A stretch of 64,000 nucleotides of DNA, taken from NCBI RefSeq assembly GCF_000238915.1, contig NZ_BAEG01000008.1:124001-188000 (forward strand). Reading direction: 5' to 3'. Origin of the DNA: Arthrobacter globiformis NBRC 12137 (GTDB lineage Bacteria > Actinomycetota > Actinomycetes > Actinomycetales > Micrococcaceae). The position numbers and the translations under genes were made by a program. This document shows positions 49,911 to 59,465 of the stretch, in pieces; within the stretch, counting starts at the first letter, position 1; the number at the start of each line of letters is the position of its first letter. Below the pieces are notes generated by a model. It worked only from the letters and a program-made list of their open reading frames with translations. It made no database searches and had not been told where the DNA came from.

Positions 49911-50822
49911 TTAGCGTTCGCGCTGGGGCTCTCCGGCTACAGTTTTTGCCGCCTCGACTTCGAGCATGAGCGTCCCGTTCTCGTCGACCAGCCTGGGCTG
50001 GTAGACGTGGGGGGTGCGCTTGTAGCTGAGGTACGCGATGCAGCCGTTGGCCTTCGCCATCTTCTCCAGCATGATCTCGGTGCCGGGGACCATGAGCTGC
50101 CCGAGCGTGAGGCCAACGGTGTTCTCCTGGCCCACCTCGTCGCCCAGGACAGTAGCGTCGCGTTCGGCGATCGCCTTGGTGGCGCACACCCACCGCCCCC
50201 AGACGCCCTTGCTCTCCAGGATGGAGGGCTGCTGGTTCATGGGGACGGTGGCGGCGAAGTACCGCGTGTTGAAGCGCCGGTGCGCGAAGTCCGGGCTGAG
50301 CCAGTTCACGAGCGGCTTGAGCAGGTCCGTGCGCAGGGACAGGCCGCGCTTGGCCAGCTCCTCGGTGAACGACTTTTCCTGCGACGCCACGGCTTCCCGG
50401 GCCTTCATCCACTCGGCAGTGGACGTCGCCTCCACGGTGGAGGACAGGTCCGGGCCGGCCAGCAGCACGCCGGTTTCCTCGAACAGTTCACGGACGGCAC
50501 CCACCACGTGGCGGCGGGCCAGGCCGACGTCGTCCGTTCCCATCTGCTCGGCCCAGTGCTGGGGCGAGGGCCCCAGCCAGCCGACGGCGTCGTCGTCGGA
50601 CGCATCCAGGGAACCGCCCGGGAACGCGACGACACCCAGCGGGGATTCCCCCGGCCGGTAGCCGAGCCAGGTTTCCAGGCCGGTGGGCGAATCCCGGAGC
50701 AGCACCACGGAGGAAGCGAAACGGGGTTTGCGGGGAGTCCGCTCACCGTGTTCGAGCCAGCTTCGTGCCGCCCCTTCAAGATCGGGAGGAAGAACGAAGA
50801 GCCGGCGTGCTAGATGGGGCAA
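49911..50822 (-). CDS. Nudix hydrolase, large NUDT19-like form
   Basis: A 303-residue Nudix protein. GVVAFPGGSLDASDDD begins the Nudix region, but a roughly 25-residue insertion separates it from AVRELFEETGVLL. That split box is known in NUDT19/RP2-like enzymes, which act on CoA esters. The start appears to be TTG 50822, with AGTAGG upstream, 16 bases after ridA. The operon is DUF4177-ridA-Nudix. Substrate is uncertain. Confidence 0.85.
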   Translation of the reverse strand: MPHLARRLFVLPPDLEGAARSWLEHGERTPRKPRFASSVVLLRDSPTGLETWLGYRPGESPLGVVAFPGGSLDASDDDAVGWLGPSPQHWAEQMGTDDVGLARRHVVGAVRELFEETGVLLAGPDLSSTVEATSTAEWMKAREAVASQEKSFTEELAKRGLSLRTDLLKPLVNWLSPDFAHRRFNTRYFAATVPMNQQPSILESKGVWGRWVCATKAIAERDATVLGDEVGQENTVGLTLGQLMVPGTEIMLEKMAKANGCIAYLSYKRTPHVYQPRLVDENGTLMLEVEAAKTVAGEPQRER

Positions 50823-50838
50823 AGGAACCTACTGCTCC

Positions 50839-51372
50839 CTAGCTGAATTCGGCGATCAGTTCGACTTCCACCGGAGAGTCGAGCGGGAGGACGGAAACGC
50901 CGACGGCGGAACGGGCGTGCTGGCCCGCGTCACCGAAGACCCGGCCCAGGAGCTCGGACGCGCCGTTGATGACGCCGGGCTGGCCGGTGAAGGAAGTCTC
51001 GGAGGAGACGAAGCCCACAACCTTGACAATGCGCGTGATGCGGTCGAGGTCACCGATGACACTCTTGACGGCGGCCAAGGCGTTCACGGCACAGACGGCG
51101 GCGTATGCCTTCGCGTCTTCCGGCGACACAGTCGGCTCGTCCGAGGTCCCCTCGGTGCCGGCGGACACCTTGCCGGTAGCTTCGAGTTTGCCGTTAATAA
51201 ACGGCAGCTGCCCGGACGTGTAAACGTGGTTGCCGGAGACGACGGCCGGCACGTAGGCGGCGACAGGCGCGGCAACTTCCGGGAGGGTCAGTCCCAGCTC
51301 GGCGAGACGCTGCTCGACGGCGGACGATGGCGTCAGATCAGCGCTGGATGCGGTTTCCTGGGGGGTGGTCAT
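50839..51372 (-). CDS. RidA-family enamine/imine deaminase-like protein
   Basis: A 177-residue member of the YjgF/RidA family, larger than the canonical 130 residues because of an N-terminal helix (SSAVEQRLAELGL). GNHVYTSGQLPFINGK, VCAVNALAAVKSVIGD and VVGFVSSETSF are family blocks. The Arg that defines active RidA in the C-terminal block appears as RSAVGVSVLPLDSPVEVE. Mycobacteria keep a RidA-like gene in the same place near crp. ATG 51372 is one base from the DUF4177 stop. Confidence 0.9.
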   Translation of the reverse strand: MTTPQETASSADLTPSSAVEQRLAELGLTLPEVAAPVAAYVPAVVSGNHVYTSGQLPFINGKLEATGKVSAGTEGTSDEPTVSPEDAKAYAAVCAVNALAAVKSVIGDLDRITRIVKVVGFVSSETSFTGQPGVINGASELLGRVFGDAGQHARSAVGVSVLPLDSPVEVELIAEFS

Positions 51373-51373
51373 G

Positions 51374-51529
51374 CTACTGCTTCTCCCTCTTAAGGTAGGC
51401 GACAAGGCCGTTGCCGTCGGGTCCGGGGACTACCTGGACAAGCTCCCAGCCGTCGTCTCCCCACTGGTCCAGAATCTGCTTCGTGGCGTGGATGATGAGC
51501 GGAATCGTGGCGTACTCCCATTTGGTCAT
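51374..51529 (-). CDS. DUF4177 small protein
   Basis: A 51-residue protein starting MTKWEYATIPLIIHATKQIL and ending GWELVQVVPGPDGNGLVAYL plus a basic tail. The W-E-L-V-x-V core is the DUF4177 hallmark. Its function is unknown, but the position beside ridA, crp and the PBP gene is shared with mycobacteria. It heads the ridA operon and is divergent from the PBP gene with only 37 bases between starts, so the two promoters overlap. Confidence 0.9.
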   Translation of the reverse strand: MTKWEYATIPLIIHATKQILDQWGDDGWELVQVVPGPDGNGLVAYLKREKQ

Positions 51530-51566
51530 GAAATAAAGCCTAATCGTTGCCGGTAAACTGGAGAAC

Positions 51567-53915
51567 ATGGCGACTCGTAAGAACCCCATATTCGACACGG
51601 CCACCACCCTCGGCAAAATTTTTGGCTTCCTTGGCGTGAGCGCTATTTGTGGTGTCCTCGTGGCCGGTCTGCTGGTTCCTGCAGCCGCCGTTTCGGGCAG
51701 CACAGCCAGCGGCTCGATCGAATTCTTTGACACCCTGCCCGCTGAACTCCAGGTGGACCCGCCCAGCCAGTCCACCAAGGTCCTGGCCGCGGACGGGAGC
51801 GTGATCGCCAACCTGTACGCGGAGAACCGCACCCGCGTTCCGCTGGACCAGATCTCCCCGTTCATGAAGGACGCGGTGATCGCCATTGAAGACAGCCGGT
51901 TCTACGAGCACGGCGGTGTGGACACCACCGGCATCCTCCGCGCCCTGGTCGCCACGGCGCGCGGCAACAAGCAGGGCGCCTCCACCATCACGCAGCAGTA
52001 CGTCAACAACGTCCTCAACGCCAACCTTGAAGCGGAAGGCAATTCCGACGAGATCAAGCTCAACGGTGTCAACAAGGGTGTCGGCGACAAGCTCCGCGAA
52101 ATGAAGCTAGCGATCGCCCTGGAGAAAAAATTCACCAAGGAGCAGATCCTTGAGGGCTACCTGAACATCGTCTTCTTCAACCGTGATGCATACGGTATTG
52201 AGGCCGCCTCCAAGTTCTTCTTCAGCACCACCGCGAAGAACCTCACACTCCCCCAGGCTGCGCTGCTTGCCGGCCTCGTGAACAGCCCGTCGGCCTTTGA
52301 CCCGATCACCAACCCGGACAACGCGAAGAAGCGCCGGGACCTGGTTTTGAGTGCGATGCTCACCCACGGCAAGATCACCAAGGCCCAGTACACCGCCGCA
52401 GTGGCAACCCCTGTGACGCCGAAGGTGACGCCGGCACGGCAGGGCTGTGCCTACTCGCCCACCGCCCCGTACTTCTGTGACTACGTCCTGCACCTCCTGC
52501 TGAACAACCCGGCCTACGGAGCGGACGCCACCGAACGCGAGAAGAAGGTATTCCGTGGCGGCCTGACCATCAAGACCACCCTGGACCCGAAGGCGCAGAA
52601 GACCGCGCAGGACCAGGTGAACGCCGCTGCGGGCGCAAATCCGGACAAGTGGGGCGCTGCCCTGGTGTCCGTTGAACCGGGCACCGGCAAGATCACCAAC
52701 ATGGCCCAGAACACCTCATGGTTTGCGGGCAAGGGCAAATTCGACTCCCAGATCAACTTCAGCGTTGACCAGTACGACGACCAGGGCAATGACCTGAACG
52801 GCCTCGGCGGTGCGCAGCCCGGCTCCACCATGAAGCCGTTCACGTTTGCCGAGTGGCTGAATGAGGGCAAGTCGATGAACACCATCGTCAATGCCGCCCA
52901 GCGACGGTACCCGCAGAATTTCCCGTGGCAGAACACCTGCCCCACCCCGACTGTGGGCTGGTATGACAGCACGAACGGCACCACGGACCTCCAGAACGCG
53001 GAGGAGGGCTACTACCGGCCCATGAGCGTGCTGGACGGCCTGAAGAACTCCATCAACACGGCAACGTTCGCCTCGGCGTCACAGGTTGACCTGTGCGGCA
53101 TCCAGAAGGTGGTGGACGCCGTCGGACTGCACGGCGGGCTGCCGACCCGCGACAAGGACACCAACGCGATAGTCGATGCGAATCCGAGCATCACCATGAC
53201 CACGCTGGGCAACCTTCTGGGCTCCACCCAGACAGCGCCGCTGACCATGGCCAGCGCCTTTGCCACGTTCGCGAACGACGGCAAGTACTGTGCCCCGATC
53301 GCGATCACCTCGGTGACCGACCAGACCGGCGCGCAGCTGCCGGCGCAGTCCCCTGCCTGCCGGGACGCCCTCAAGCCCGAGGTGGCGCGCGGCGTGAACT
53401 ATGCGCTTCAGAAGGTGCTTAACGAGGGATCCGGTTCACTCATCCAGCCCAGGATTTCCACCGAGACCAACTTCCCGATCGCGGCCAAGACCGGTACGTC
53501 CAACAACAATGGCTCCACCTGGGTTGTCGGACACACCATGGGCCTGGCAACGGCTGCCTGGTTCGGTGACGCGCTCGGCGCCCAGGACCGGGCCGGCCAG
53601 AACGTGACGGTCAACGGCAAGTTCTACACGGGCATCGACGGCTACATGATCGCCGGCCCGATGTTCTCCAATTTCATGTCCCAGATCGCGCCCGGCTACG
53701 GCACGGACCCCTTCCCGGAACCGCCGTCGAACCTGCTTTACGGCACGCCGCAGTATGAGCCCACGGTTCCGAATAATCCCTCCACCGGTGGAAACAATGA
53801 CACCGGCAATACCGGCGGGAACACGGGCGGCAACACCGGCGGCACCGGGGGCAACAGCGACAACGGGGACAACAGCAGCAATGGAAACGGCAACAGCACC
53901 AAGGGGAACGGCTGA
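51567..53915 (+). CDS. Bifunctional penicillin-binding protein (GT51 transglycosylase and transpeptidase)
   Basis: A class A PBP of 782 residues that polymerises and cross-links peptidoglycan. A membrane anchor at 15-42 is followed by the GT51 domain with catalytic Glu108 in AIEDSRFYEHGGVD and the GASTITQQYVNNVL motif. The transpeptidase has Ser420-x2-Lys423 (PGSTMKPF), SIN (LKNSINTATF) and KTGT. It ends in an Asn/Gly/Thr low-complexity tail of about 40 residues and lacks a PASTA domain. In position it matches mycobacterial ponA2. TAAACT lies seven bases before the ATG, and GGAGAA also precedes it. Confidence 0.94.
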   Translation: MATRKNPIFDTATTLGKIFGFLGVSAICGVLVAGLLVPAAAVSGSTASGSIEFFDTLPAELQVDPPSQSTKVLAADGSVIANLYAENRTRVPLDQISPFMKDAVIAIEDSRFYEHGGVDTTGILRALVATARGNKQGASTITQQYVNNVLNANLEAEGNSDEIKLNGVNKGVGDKLREMKLAIALEKKFTKEQILEGYLNIVFFNRDAYGIEAASKFFFSTTAKNLTLPQAALLAGLVNSPSAFDPITNPDNAKKRRDLVLSAMLTHGKITKAQYTAAVATPVTPKVTPARQGCAYSPTAPYFCDYVLHLLLNNPAYGADATEREKKVFRGGLTIKTTLDPKAQKTAQDQVNAAAGANPDKWGAALVSVEPGTGKITNMAQNTSWFAGKGKFDSQINFSVDQYDDQGNDLNGLGGAQPGSTMKPFTFAEWLNEGKSMNTIVNAAQRRYPQNFPWQNTCPTPTVGWYDSTNGTTDLQNAEEGYYRPMSVLDGLKNSINTATFASASQVDLCGIQKVVDAVGLHGGLPTRDKDTNAIVDANPSITMTTLGNLLGSTQTAPLTMASAFATFANDGKYCAPIAITSVTDQTGAQLPAQSPACRDALKPEVARGVNYALQKVLNEGSGSLIQPRISTETNFPIAAKTGTSNNNGSTWVVGHTMGLATAAWFGDALGAQDRAGQNVTVNGKFYTGIDGYMIAGPMFSNFMSQIAPGYGTDPFPEPPSNLLYGTPQYEPTVPNNPSTGGNNDTGNTGGNTGGNTGGTGGNSDNGDNSSNGNGNSTKGNG

Positions 53916-53917
53916 CC

Positions 53918-54865
53918 GTGGCTGACCTTTCACGCGTGGCAAGCCGCGTCCGTAGCATCGGGCGCGGCTTTGCCGTCACCGCCGGCGCCGGAACCGCGGC
54001 CGCCTTGGCCGCCACAGCCTACGGGTTGTGGGAAAAGAACCAGTTCGTCCTCCGCGAGGAGACCGTCCCGGTCCTTCCTGCGGGCCGGGCACCGTTCCGG
54101 ATCCTGCACCTGAGCGACATCCACTTCGTTCCGGGCCAGAAGGCCAAGGCGGACTGGCTGCGGTCGCTGGCGGCGCTCAGGCCGGACCTTGTGGTGAACA
54201 CTGGCGACAACCTCAGCCACCCCAAAGCCGTAGACCCCCTTCTCAACGCGCTGGCACCGCTCATGGAGTTCCCGGGCGTGTTCGTCCCGGGTTCCAATGA
54301 CTACTACGCGCCCAAGCTGAAGAACCCCGCCGCCTACCTCATGGGCCCTTCGAAGGCCGCGCCAAACCGGCAGGAACTCGACTGGCCGCGCCTCAGGTCC
54401 GGCTTCGGCATGGGCGGCTGGATCGACCTCACCAACCGGCACCAGTCCATCGTCCTGAACGGCATGCGGTTCGATTTCTCAGGCGTGGATGATCCGCACC
54501 TCAACCGCGAACGGTATGCCGGCTGGCCGCGCGGCACCAGGGGCCAGAACGCCAAGGACCACCTGCGGGTCGCCGTCATCCACGCCCCGTACCAGCGGGT
54601 CCTGGACCACTTCACCGAGGACGGCGCGGACCTGCTCCTGGCTGGCCACACGCACGGCGGCCAGCTGTGCATCCCGGGGTACGGCGCAGTCGTCGCCAAT
54701 TGCGACATCCCCACCTGGCGGGCCAAGGGCCTCAACGACTGGACCAGCAACGGAAGTACGACGCCGGTCAACGTCTCGGGCGGGATCGGCACCTCGCGCT
54801 TTGCGCCGGTCCGCATCGCCTGCAAGCCCGAGGCCGTCCTGCTGACCCTCACCCCGCGCGCCTGA
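53918..54865 (+). CDS. Membrane-anchored metallophosphoesterase
   Basis: A 315-residue calcineurin-like phosphoesterase with an N-terminal hydrophobic segment (about 14-30). Metal-binding motifs are LSDIHF, NTGDNLSH, the GNxD-type motif as GSNDYY, and GHTHGGQLC. It starts at GTG two bases after the PBP stop, so they are co-transcribed, as in mycobacteria. A role in envelope precursor turnover is inferred from this pairing; the substrate is unknown. Confidence 0.92.
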   Translation: MADLSRVASRVRSIGRGFAVTAGAGTAAALAATAYGLWEKNQFVLREETVPVLPAGRAPFRILHLSDIHFVPGQKAKADWLRSLAALRPDLVVNTGDNLSHPKAVDPLLNALAPLMEFPGVFVPGSNDYYAPKLKNPAAYLMGPSKAAPNRQELDWPRLRSGFGMGGWIDLTNRHQSIVLNGMRFDFSGVDDPHLNRERYAGWPRGTRGQNAKDHLRVAVIHAPYQRVLDHFTEDGADLLLAGHTHGGQLCIPGYGAVVANCDIPTWRAKGLNDWTSNGSTTPVNVSGGIGTSRFAPVRIACKPEAVLLTLTPRA

Positions 54866-55007
54866 CCGCTCACCCCGTCTTCCGCCGGGCGAGTTGTTGG
54901 TCCTCCGGTGACTGATCACCTGTGAAGCGTGCCATCCATGGCATAGGGTAGTTGCTACGGGAAACTACATCACAGTTGATTCACACAGCTGAGTTCAAGA
55001 AGCGGGC

Positions 55008-56825
55008 ATGGCCAAGCAGAGTTCATTTTTTCGATCCGTCAGCCGTCTCTATCCGCATATTAAGCCGGTCCTGCCGCGGCTGATCATGGGCCTGCTGTCG
55101 GCACTCCTGGCCAGTGTGGTTGCCCTGACCATCCCGCAGGTACTGCGGGTGCTCATCAACGACTCCCTCCGGCCCGGGGCCACCGCCGGGGCCGTGTGGG
55201 GCTCGGCCGGCCTCATCCTGGCGCTGGGCGTCGCCGAAGCGGTACTGGTTGCCCTGCGCCGCACCTTCGTGATCAACCCGGCAACCACCGTGGAGACCCG
55301 GATGAGGGTCTCGCTTTACGGCCACCTGCAGGACCTCCCCGTCGCCTTCCATGACCGCTGGGGCTCCGGCCAGCTGCTCTCCCGCGCCATGACCGACCTC
55401 AACTTCATCCGGCGCTGGATGGCGTTCGGGGCCATCATGCTCGTGGTGACCACCCTGACCGTGGTGATCGGCGTCGTCGTCATGTTCACCATGAGCTGGC
55501 AGCTGGCCCTGATCTTCCTCGCCGCCGCGGGCCCGGTGATGGTCTATGGCTTCCGTTTCCGCACCCGTTTCAGCAAGGTCACCCGTCGCAGCCAGGACCA
55601 GGCGGGCGACCTCGCCACCACCGTTGAGGAATCCGTCCACGGCATCCGCGTGCTGAAGGCCTTCGGCCGCAGCCGCGAGGCATTGGAGACATTCAACGGC
55701 CAGGCCGAGGAACTGCGCCAGACGGAAATCGCCAAGGCCAGGCACCAGGCCGTCTTCAGCATGGTGGTGACGCTTCTGCCCGAGCTGGCGCTGGGCACAG
55801 GCCTGGTCACGGGCATACTGCTCGCAGCCGGCGGCCATCTCAGCATCGGCTCCCTTGTGGCCTTCTTCGCCACCGCCGCCGTTATCGCGGCGCCCGTGGA
55901 GTTCTCCGGCATGCTGCTGGCCATGGCGCTGACGGCGAAAACGGCGCTGGACCGGCACTTCGAGGTTATGGATTCCCAAAACACCATCACCAGTCCGGCG
56001 GAACCCCGCCGCCCGGCCGACGTCAAGGGCGCGCTGAGCTTCCACAACGTGACGTTCGCGTTCGACGACGCCCCGGACAAACCGGTCCTGAAGGACGTCC
56101 GGCTGGACATCTGTCCGGGCGAGACCATGGCCCTGGTGGGCATCACCGGCAGCGGCAAGAGTGCCCTGCTGCAGCTCGTACCCCGGCTCTACGATGTCAC
56201 CGCGGGTTCCATCACGCTCGACGGCGTCGACCTGCGGGAATTCAGCGTTCAGGAGCTCCGTGCCCTTGTGGCCGTCGCCTTCGAGGACACCACCCTGTTC
56301 TCCAGCTCGGTGCGCGACAATGTGCTGCTCGGCGTCAGGGCCGGGGACGCCGACACCCGGGAGGAAATTCTCGCGGAGGCCCTGGACACCGCACAGGCGC
56401 ACTTCGCCTATTCGCTGCCCGAGGGGCTGGACACCCTCATCGGCGAGGAGGGCCTCAGCCTGTCCGGCGGCCAGCGCCAGCGCCTCGCCCTGGCGCGGGC
56501 CATTGCGGCACGGCCCTCCGTGCTGGTCCTGGACGATCCCCTCTCCGCACTGGATGTGAACACCGAGGAGCTCGTGGAAAACCGGCTGCGGGAGGTGCTG
56601 GCCGGCACCACCACGCTCATCGTCGCCCACCGCCCATCCACCGTGGCGCTGGCCGACCGGGTGGCGCTGCTGGAGGACGGCCGCATCGCCGCCGTCGGAA
56701 CCCATACCGAACTGCTGGCCGGGAACAGCCATTACCGGTACGTCATCGCGAGCCTGGAGACGGAGCCCCGCGACCTGGACTCCGAACTGTCGGCCCTCGA
56801 CGACACAGAGGAGGTCAGCCAATGA
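55008..56825 (+). CDS. ABC exporter half-transporter with degenerate ATPase site
   Basis: A 605-residue membrane-plus-ATPase protein. Six helices precede the nucleotide domain with Walker A GITGSGKSALLQLV, signature LSLSGGQRQRLALARA and Walker B VLVLDDPLSALD. The usual catalytic Glu after Walker B is Asp here, which marks the degenerate site of heterodimeric exporters. Its stop overlaps the next gene (ATGA), whose Walker B is canonical, so the two should pair. The exported substrate is unknown. Confidence 0.93.
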   Translation: MAKQSSFFRSVSRLYPHIKPVLPRLIMGLLSALLASVVALTIPQVLRVLINDSLRPGATAGAVWGSAGLILALGVAEAVLVALRRTFVINPATTVETRMRVSLYGHLQDLPVAFHDRWGSGQLLSRAMTDLNFIRRWMAFGAIMLVVTTLTVVIGVVVMFTMSWQLALIFLAAAGPVMVYGFRFRTRFSKVTRRSQDQAGDLATTVEESVHGIRVLKAFGRSREALETFNGQAEELRQTEIAKARHQAVFSMVVTLLPELALGTGLVTGILLAAGGHLSIGSLVAFFATAAVIAAPVEFSGMLLAMALTAKTALDRHFEVMDSQNTITSPAEPRRPADVKGALSFHNVTFAFDDAPDKPVLKDVRLDICPGETMALVGITGSGKSALLQLVPRLYDVTAGSITLDGVDLREFSVQELRALVAVAFEDTTLFSSSVRDNVLLGVRAGDADTREEILAEALDTAQAHFAYSLPEGLDTLIGEEGLSLSGGQRQRLALARAIAARPSVLVLDDPLSALDVNTEELVENRLREVLAGTTTLIVAHRPSTVALADRVALLEDGRIAAVGTHTELLAGNSHYRYVIASLETEPRDLDSELSALDDTEEVSQ

Positions 56826-58712
56826 GCGCCGCAGCCTTCGGAACTGCCAACGAGGACAATGCCAACCTGAGCAGGAGCGACAGCAAAGCCGTACGACGCC
56901 GGTCGCTCGCCTTGCTGGGGTCGCTGATCCGTCCCGTGCGGCTGAGGTTCTGGCTCACCATTGCCACAGTGGTCCTGTCCCAGGCAGCCCGGGCGGCCGG
57001 CCCGGCGCTTATCGCCTTCGGCATCGACCACGCGCTGCCTTCCCTCCGCGCCGGCAACAACATCCCGCTCGTGCTGACCGGCGTCGCCTACCTGGCTACA
57101 GCACTCGCGGCGGCCGGGCTCACGGCCCTGTATGTGACGTCGACGGCGAGACTCAGCCAGGCCATGCTGCTGGACCTGCGGCTGTGGGTATTCCGCCACA
57201 CGCAGCGGCTCAGCCTTGAATTCCACGAAAGGTACACCTCGGGACGGATCATCGCCCGGCAGACCTCCGACCTTGAGTCGCTGCGCGAACTGCTGGACTC
57301 GGGAGTCAGCTCGCTCGCCTCGGGTGCGCTGTTCATGGTGTTCACCGCCGTCACCGTCTTCGCCCTCGACTGGCCCAGCGGACTGGTGGTGCTGGCCGCG
57401 GCCGTGCCAATGTTCCTACTGGCCCGCTGGTACCAGAAGCATTCGCAGATAGCGTTCCGCCAGTCCCGGGTGGTCTCGGCCCGGCTCATCGTGCACTTTA
57501 TCGAGACCATGACCGGCATCCGCGCGGTCAAGGCCTTCCGTAAGGAGCGCGAAAACGCCGCACGCTACGGCGAACTCGCCGAGGACTACCGGCAGGCGAC
57601 CGTCCGGTCCATCAATCTGAACGGCGTCTTCCAGCCCGGCCTCGTGCTGATCGGCAACGTCTGCGTGGCTGCCGTGCTGCTGTTCGGCGGCTTCCGGGTA
57701 CTGACCGGCGACCTCGCCGTGGGCGTGCTGCTGGCCCTCATGCTTTCCACGAAGCGTTTCTTCCAGCCCGTGGACCAGATGGCCATGTTCTACAACTCCT
57801 TCCAAAGCGCGCAGGCCGCGCTGGAGAAGGTCTCGGGGCTGCTTGAGGAGGTGCCCACGGTGCGCCCGCCGCGGAACGCGGTGGAGCTCCGCAACGCACG
57901 GGGCGCCGTCGAATTCCGGGACGTCGAGTTCCGCTACCGCAACGGGCCGCTCATCATCCCCAAGCTGAACGTCAGCATTCCGGCCGGCCAGACCGTAGCG
58001 CTGGTGGGCCAGACCGGGGCAGGCAAGTCCACGCTGGCCAAGCTGATTGCGCGTTTCTATGACGTGTCCGCCGGTTCGGTGATGCTCGACGGCGTGGACG
58101 TCCGCCAGCTGGCCACCGCGGAACTGCGGCGGAACATCGTGATGGTCACCCAGGAGGCCTTCCTGTTCCAGCGGCTCTGTGGCGGACAACATCGCCCTGG
58201 GCAGGCCGGAGGCACCGCGCGAGGAGATCGAGGCGGCGGCGAAGGCCGTGGGCGCACACGAGTTCATCATGGAACTCCCTGAGGGATACGACACCGACGT
58301 CAACAAACGGGGCGGCCGCGTATCCGCCGGCCAGCGCCAGCTCATCAGCTTCGCGCGTGCCTTCCTCGCCCGGCCGGCGGTGCTGATCCTGGACGAGGCC
58401 ACGTCCTCGCTGGACATCCCCTCCGAGCGGCTCGTGCAGAGCGGCCTCGCCGGGCTGCTGCGCGGAATGGACGGCACCGGACCGGCAGGTGACAGGCCAG
58501 TCGGCGACGGGCCTACTGGCGACGGGACGTCCGGGGGAACCGCCCGTACGGCACTGATCATCGCCCACCGGCTGTCTACAGTGGAGACGGCGGACAGAGT
58601 GCTCGTGGTCCACGACGGCCGGGTGGTGGAGGACGGAACCCCGGACGAGCTGATCGGCGGGAACGGCCGTTTCGCCCGGCTGCACACCGCCTGGAAGGAC
58701 TCGCTGGTCTGA
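56822..58712 (+). pseudogene. ABC exporter half-transporter, interrupted by a one-base frameshift
   Basis: The first frame (to 58282) gives the membrane domain, Walker A GQTGAGKSTLAKLI and Q-loop TQEAFLF, then turns to nonsense. The second frame (from about 58170) continues with [10 protein letters not shown], signature RVSAGQRQL, Walker [14 protein letters not shown] and H-loop IIAHRLST. Dropping one C from CC at 58168-58169 restores [14 protein letters not shown], so a one-base insertion is the cause. It could be a sequencing error or a real lesion. A Gly/Asp-rich insert (about 20 residues) lies between Walker B and the H-loop. Confidence 0.88.
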
Positions 58713-58793
58713 ACCGGTGCCCTTCCCGACCTCGATTTCGCATGTAGCCCCGGTATCGGATATCCTTGTTTAGTTGCTTTCGCAGCAACGGAT

Positions 58794-58870
<77 letters not shown>

Positions 58871-58872
58871 AA

Positions 58873-58909
58873 AGGAAGAGGGTCTCCCCCATGGGGAGGC
58901 CCTCTTCCT
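58873..58909 (+). terminator. Intrinsic terminator after tRNA-Pro
   Basis: AGGAAGAGGG (58873-58882) pairs with CCCTCTTCCT (58900-58909), with an inner CTCC/GGAG extension around the loop, followed by GTTT. Confidence 0.93.
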
Positions 58910-58934
58910 GTTTCTGCAATTATGTCCGGGCCCG

Positions 58935-59000
58935 CCCAACTAGGTAGCAGCACAGGGCCTTCTCAGCGCTGGGAACCCCCAGAAGTGCTACCTAGTTGGG
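58935..59000. repeat. Long inverted repeat after the tRNA
   Basis: CCCAACTAGGTAGCA (58935-58949) and its perfect complement (58986-59000) flank 36 bases that hold CTTCT/AGAAG and the palindrome CAGCGCTG. A separate tRNA terminator already exists, so termination alone does not explain this element. It ends 11 bases before the stop of the converging gene. Confidence 0.8.
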
Positions 59001-59011
59001 TCCGTGCGGGC

Positions 59012-59365
59012 TCAGTTACCGCCGAGGCTCTGGTTGTGGATGTTCTGCGTCGCCTGCCCGTCGCCGAACAGGGGCACCCTGGGCTTTCCGGATCCGTCGT
59101 CGGCCAGGTAGTCGCCCCGGCTGTCGTAGCTTTGGACCTGGTTCAGGTAGCCGTGGCGCACACGGAGGCCGACGGCGAAAAGCACCACCGACTCCAGCAG
59201 CGCCGCGATGCCGATCATCCCCCAGACAAAAGTCCCGGCGTCGGCCGTTCCCCTGAACACCTCAACGATTGCGGCACCGGCAGCGGCCGCCACAATCAGA
59301 GACGTGCCGGCAATGGTCCAGAGGAAAAAGGCCCGCTGCAGGCCGTCGGTCGCTCTCCGTGTCAT
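59012..59365 (-). CDS. Small two-helix membrane protein
   Basis: A 117-residue protein with helices at about 12-36 (FFLWTIAGTSLIVAAAAGAA) and 46-66 (FVWGMIGIAALLESVVLFAV), and a polar C-terminal tail of about 45 residues. I do not recognise a family. ATG 59365 follows AAGGAG nine bases upstream. It lies beyond the terminator of the peptide-precursor gene on the same strand, so it is probably transcribed separately, though readthrough is possible. A link with the peptide system, for example as receptor or processing factor, is only positional. Confidence 0.72.
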   Translation of the reverse strand: MTRRATDGLQRAFFLWTIAGTSLIVAAAAGAAIVEVFRGTADAGTFVWGMIGIAALLESVVLFAVGLRVRHGYLNQVQSYDSRGDYLADDGSGKPRVPLFGDGQATQNIHNQSLGGN

Positions 59366-59405
59366 GGTCCCCACTCCTTGGTTACGGCTGCTGTTTGCGG
59401 AAAGA

Positions 59406-59450
59406 AAAACGGCCCCGGAACATGATGTGCGCATGTTCCGGGACCGTTTT
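59406..59450. terminator. Bidirectional terminator after the peptide-precursor gene
   Basis: CCCGGAACATG (59414-59424) pairs perfectly with 59432-59442 around a 7-base loop. AAAACGG (59406-59412) pairs with CCGTTTT (59444-59450) across a single mismatch. On the minus strand it ends in a T-rich run, closing the precursor gene 16 bases after its stop. Confidence 0.92.
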
Positions 59451-59465
59451 CCTCATGGAAGCTGT

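Noticed and set aside
55023-56822. 599-residue antisense ORF opposite the ABC half-transporter
   Set aside because: His/Gln/Gly-rich shadow frame; the sense frame has all ABC motifs.
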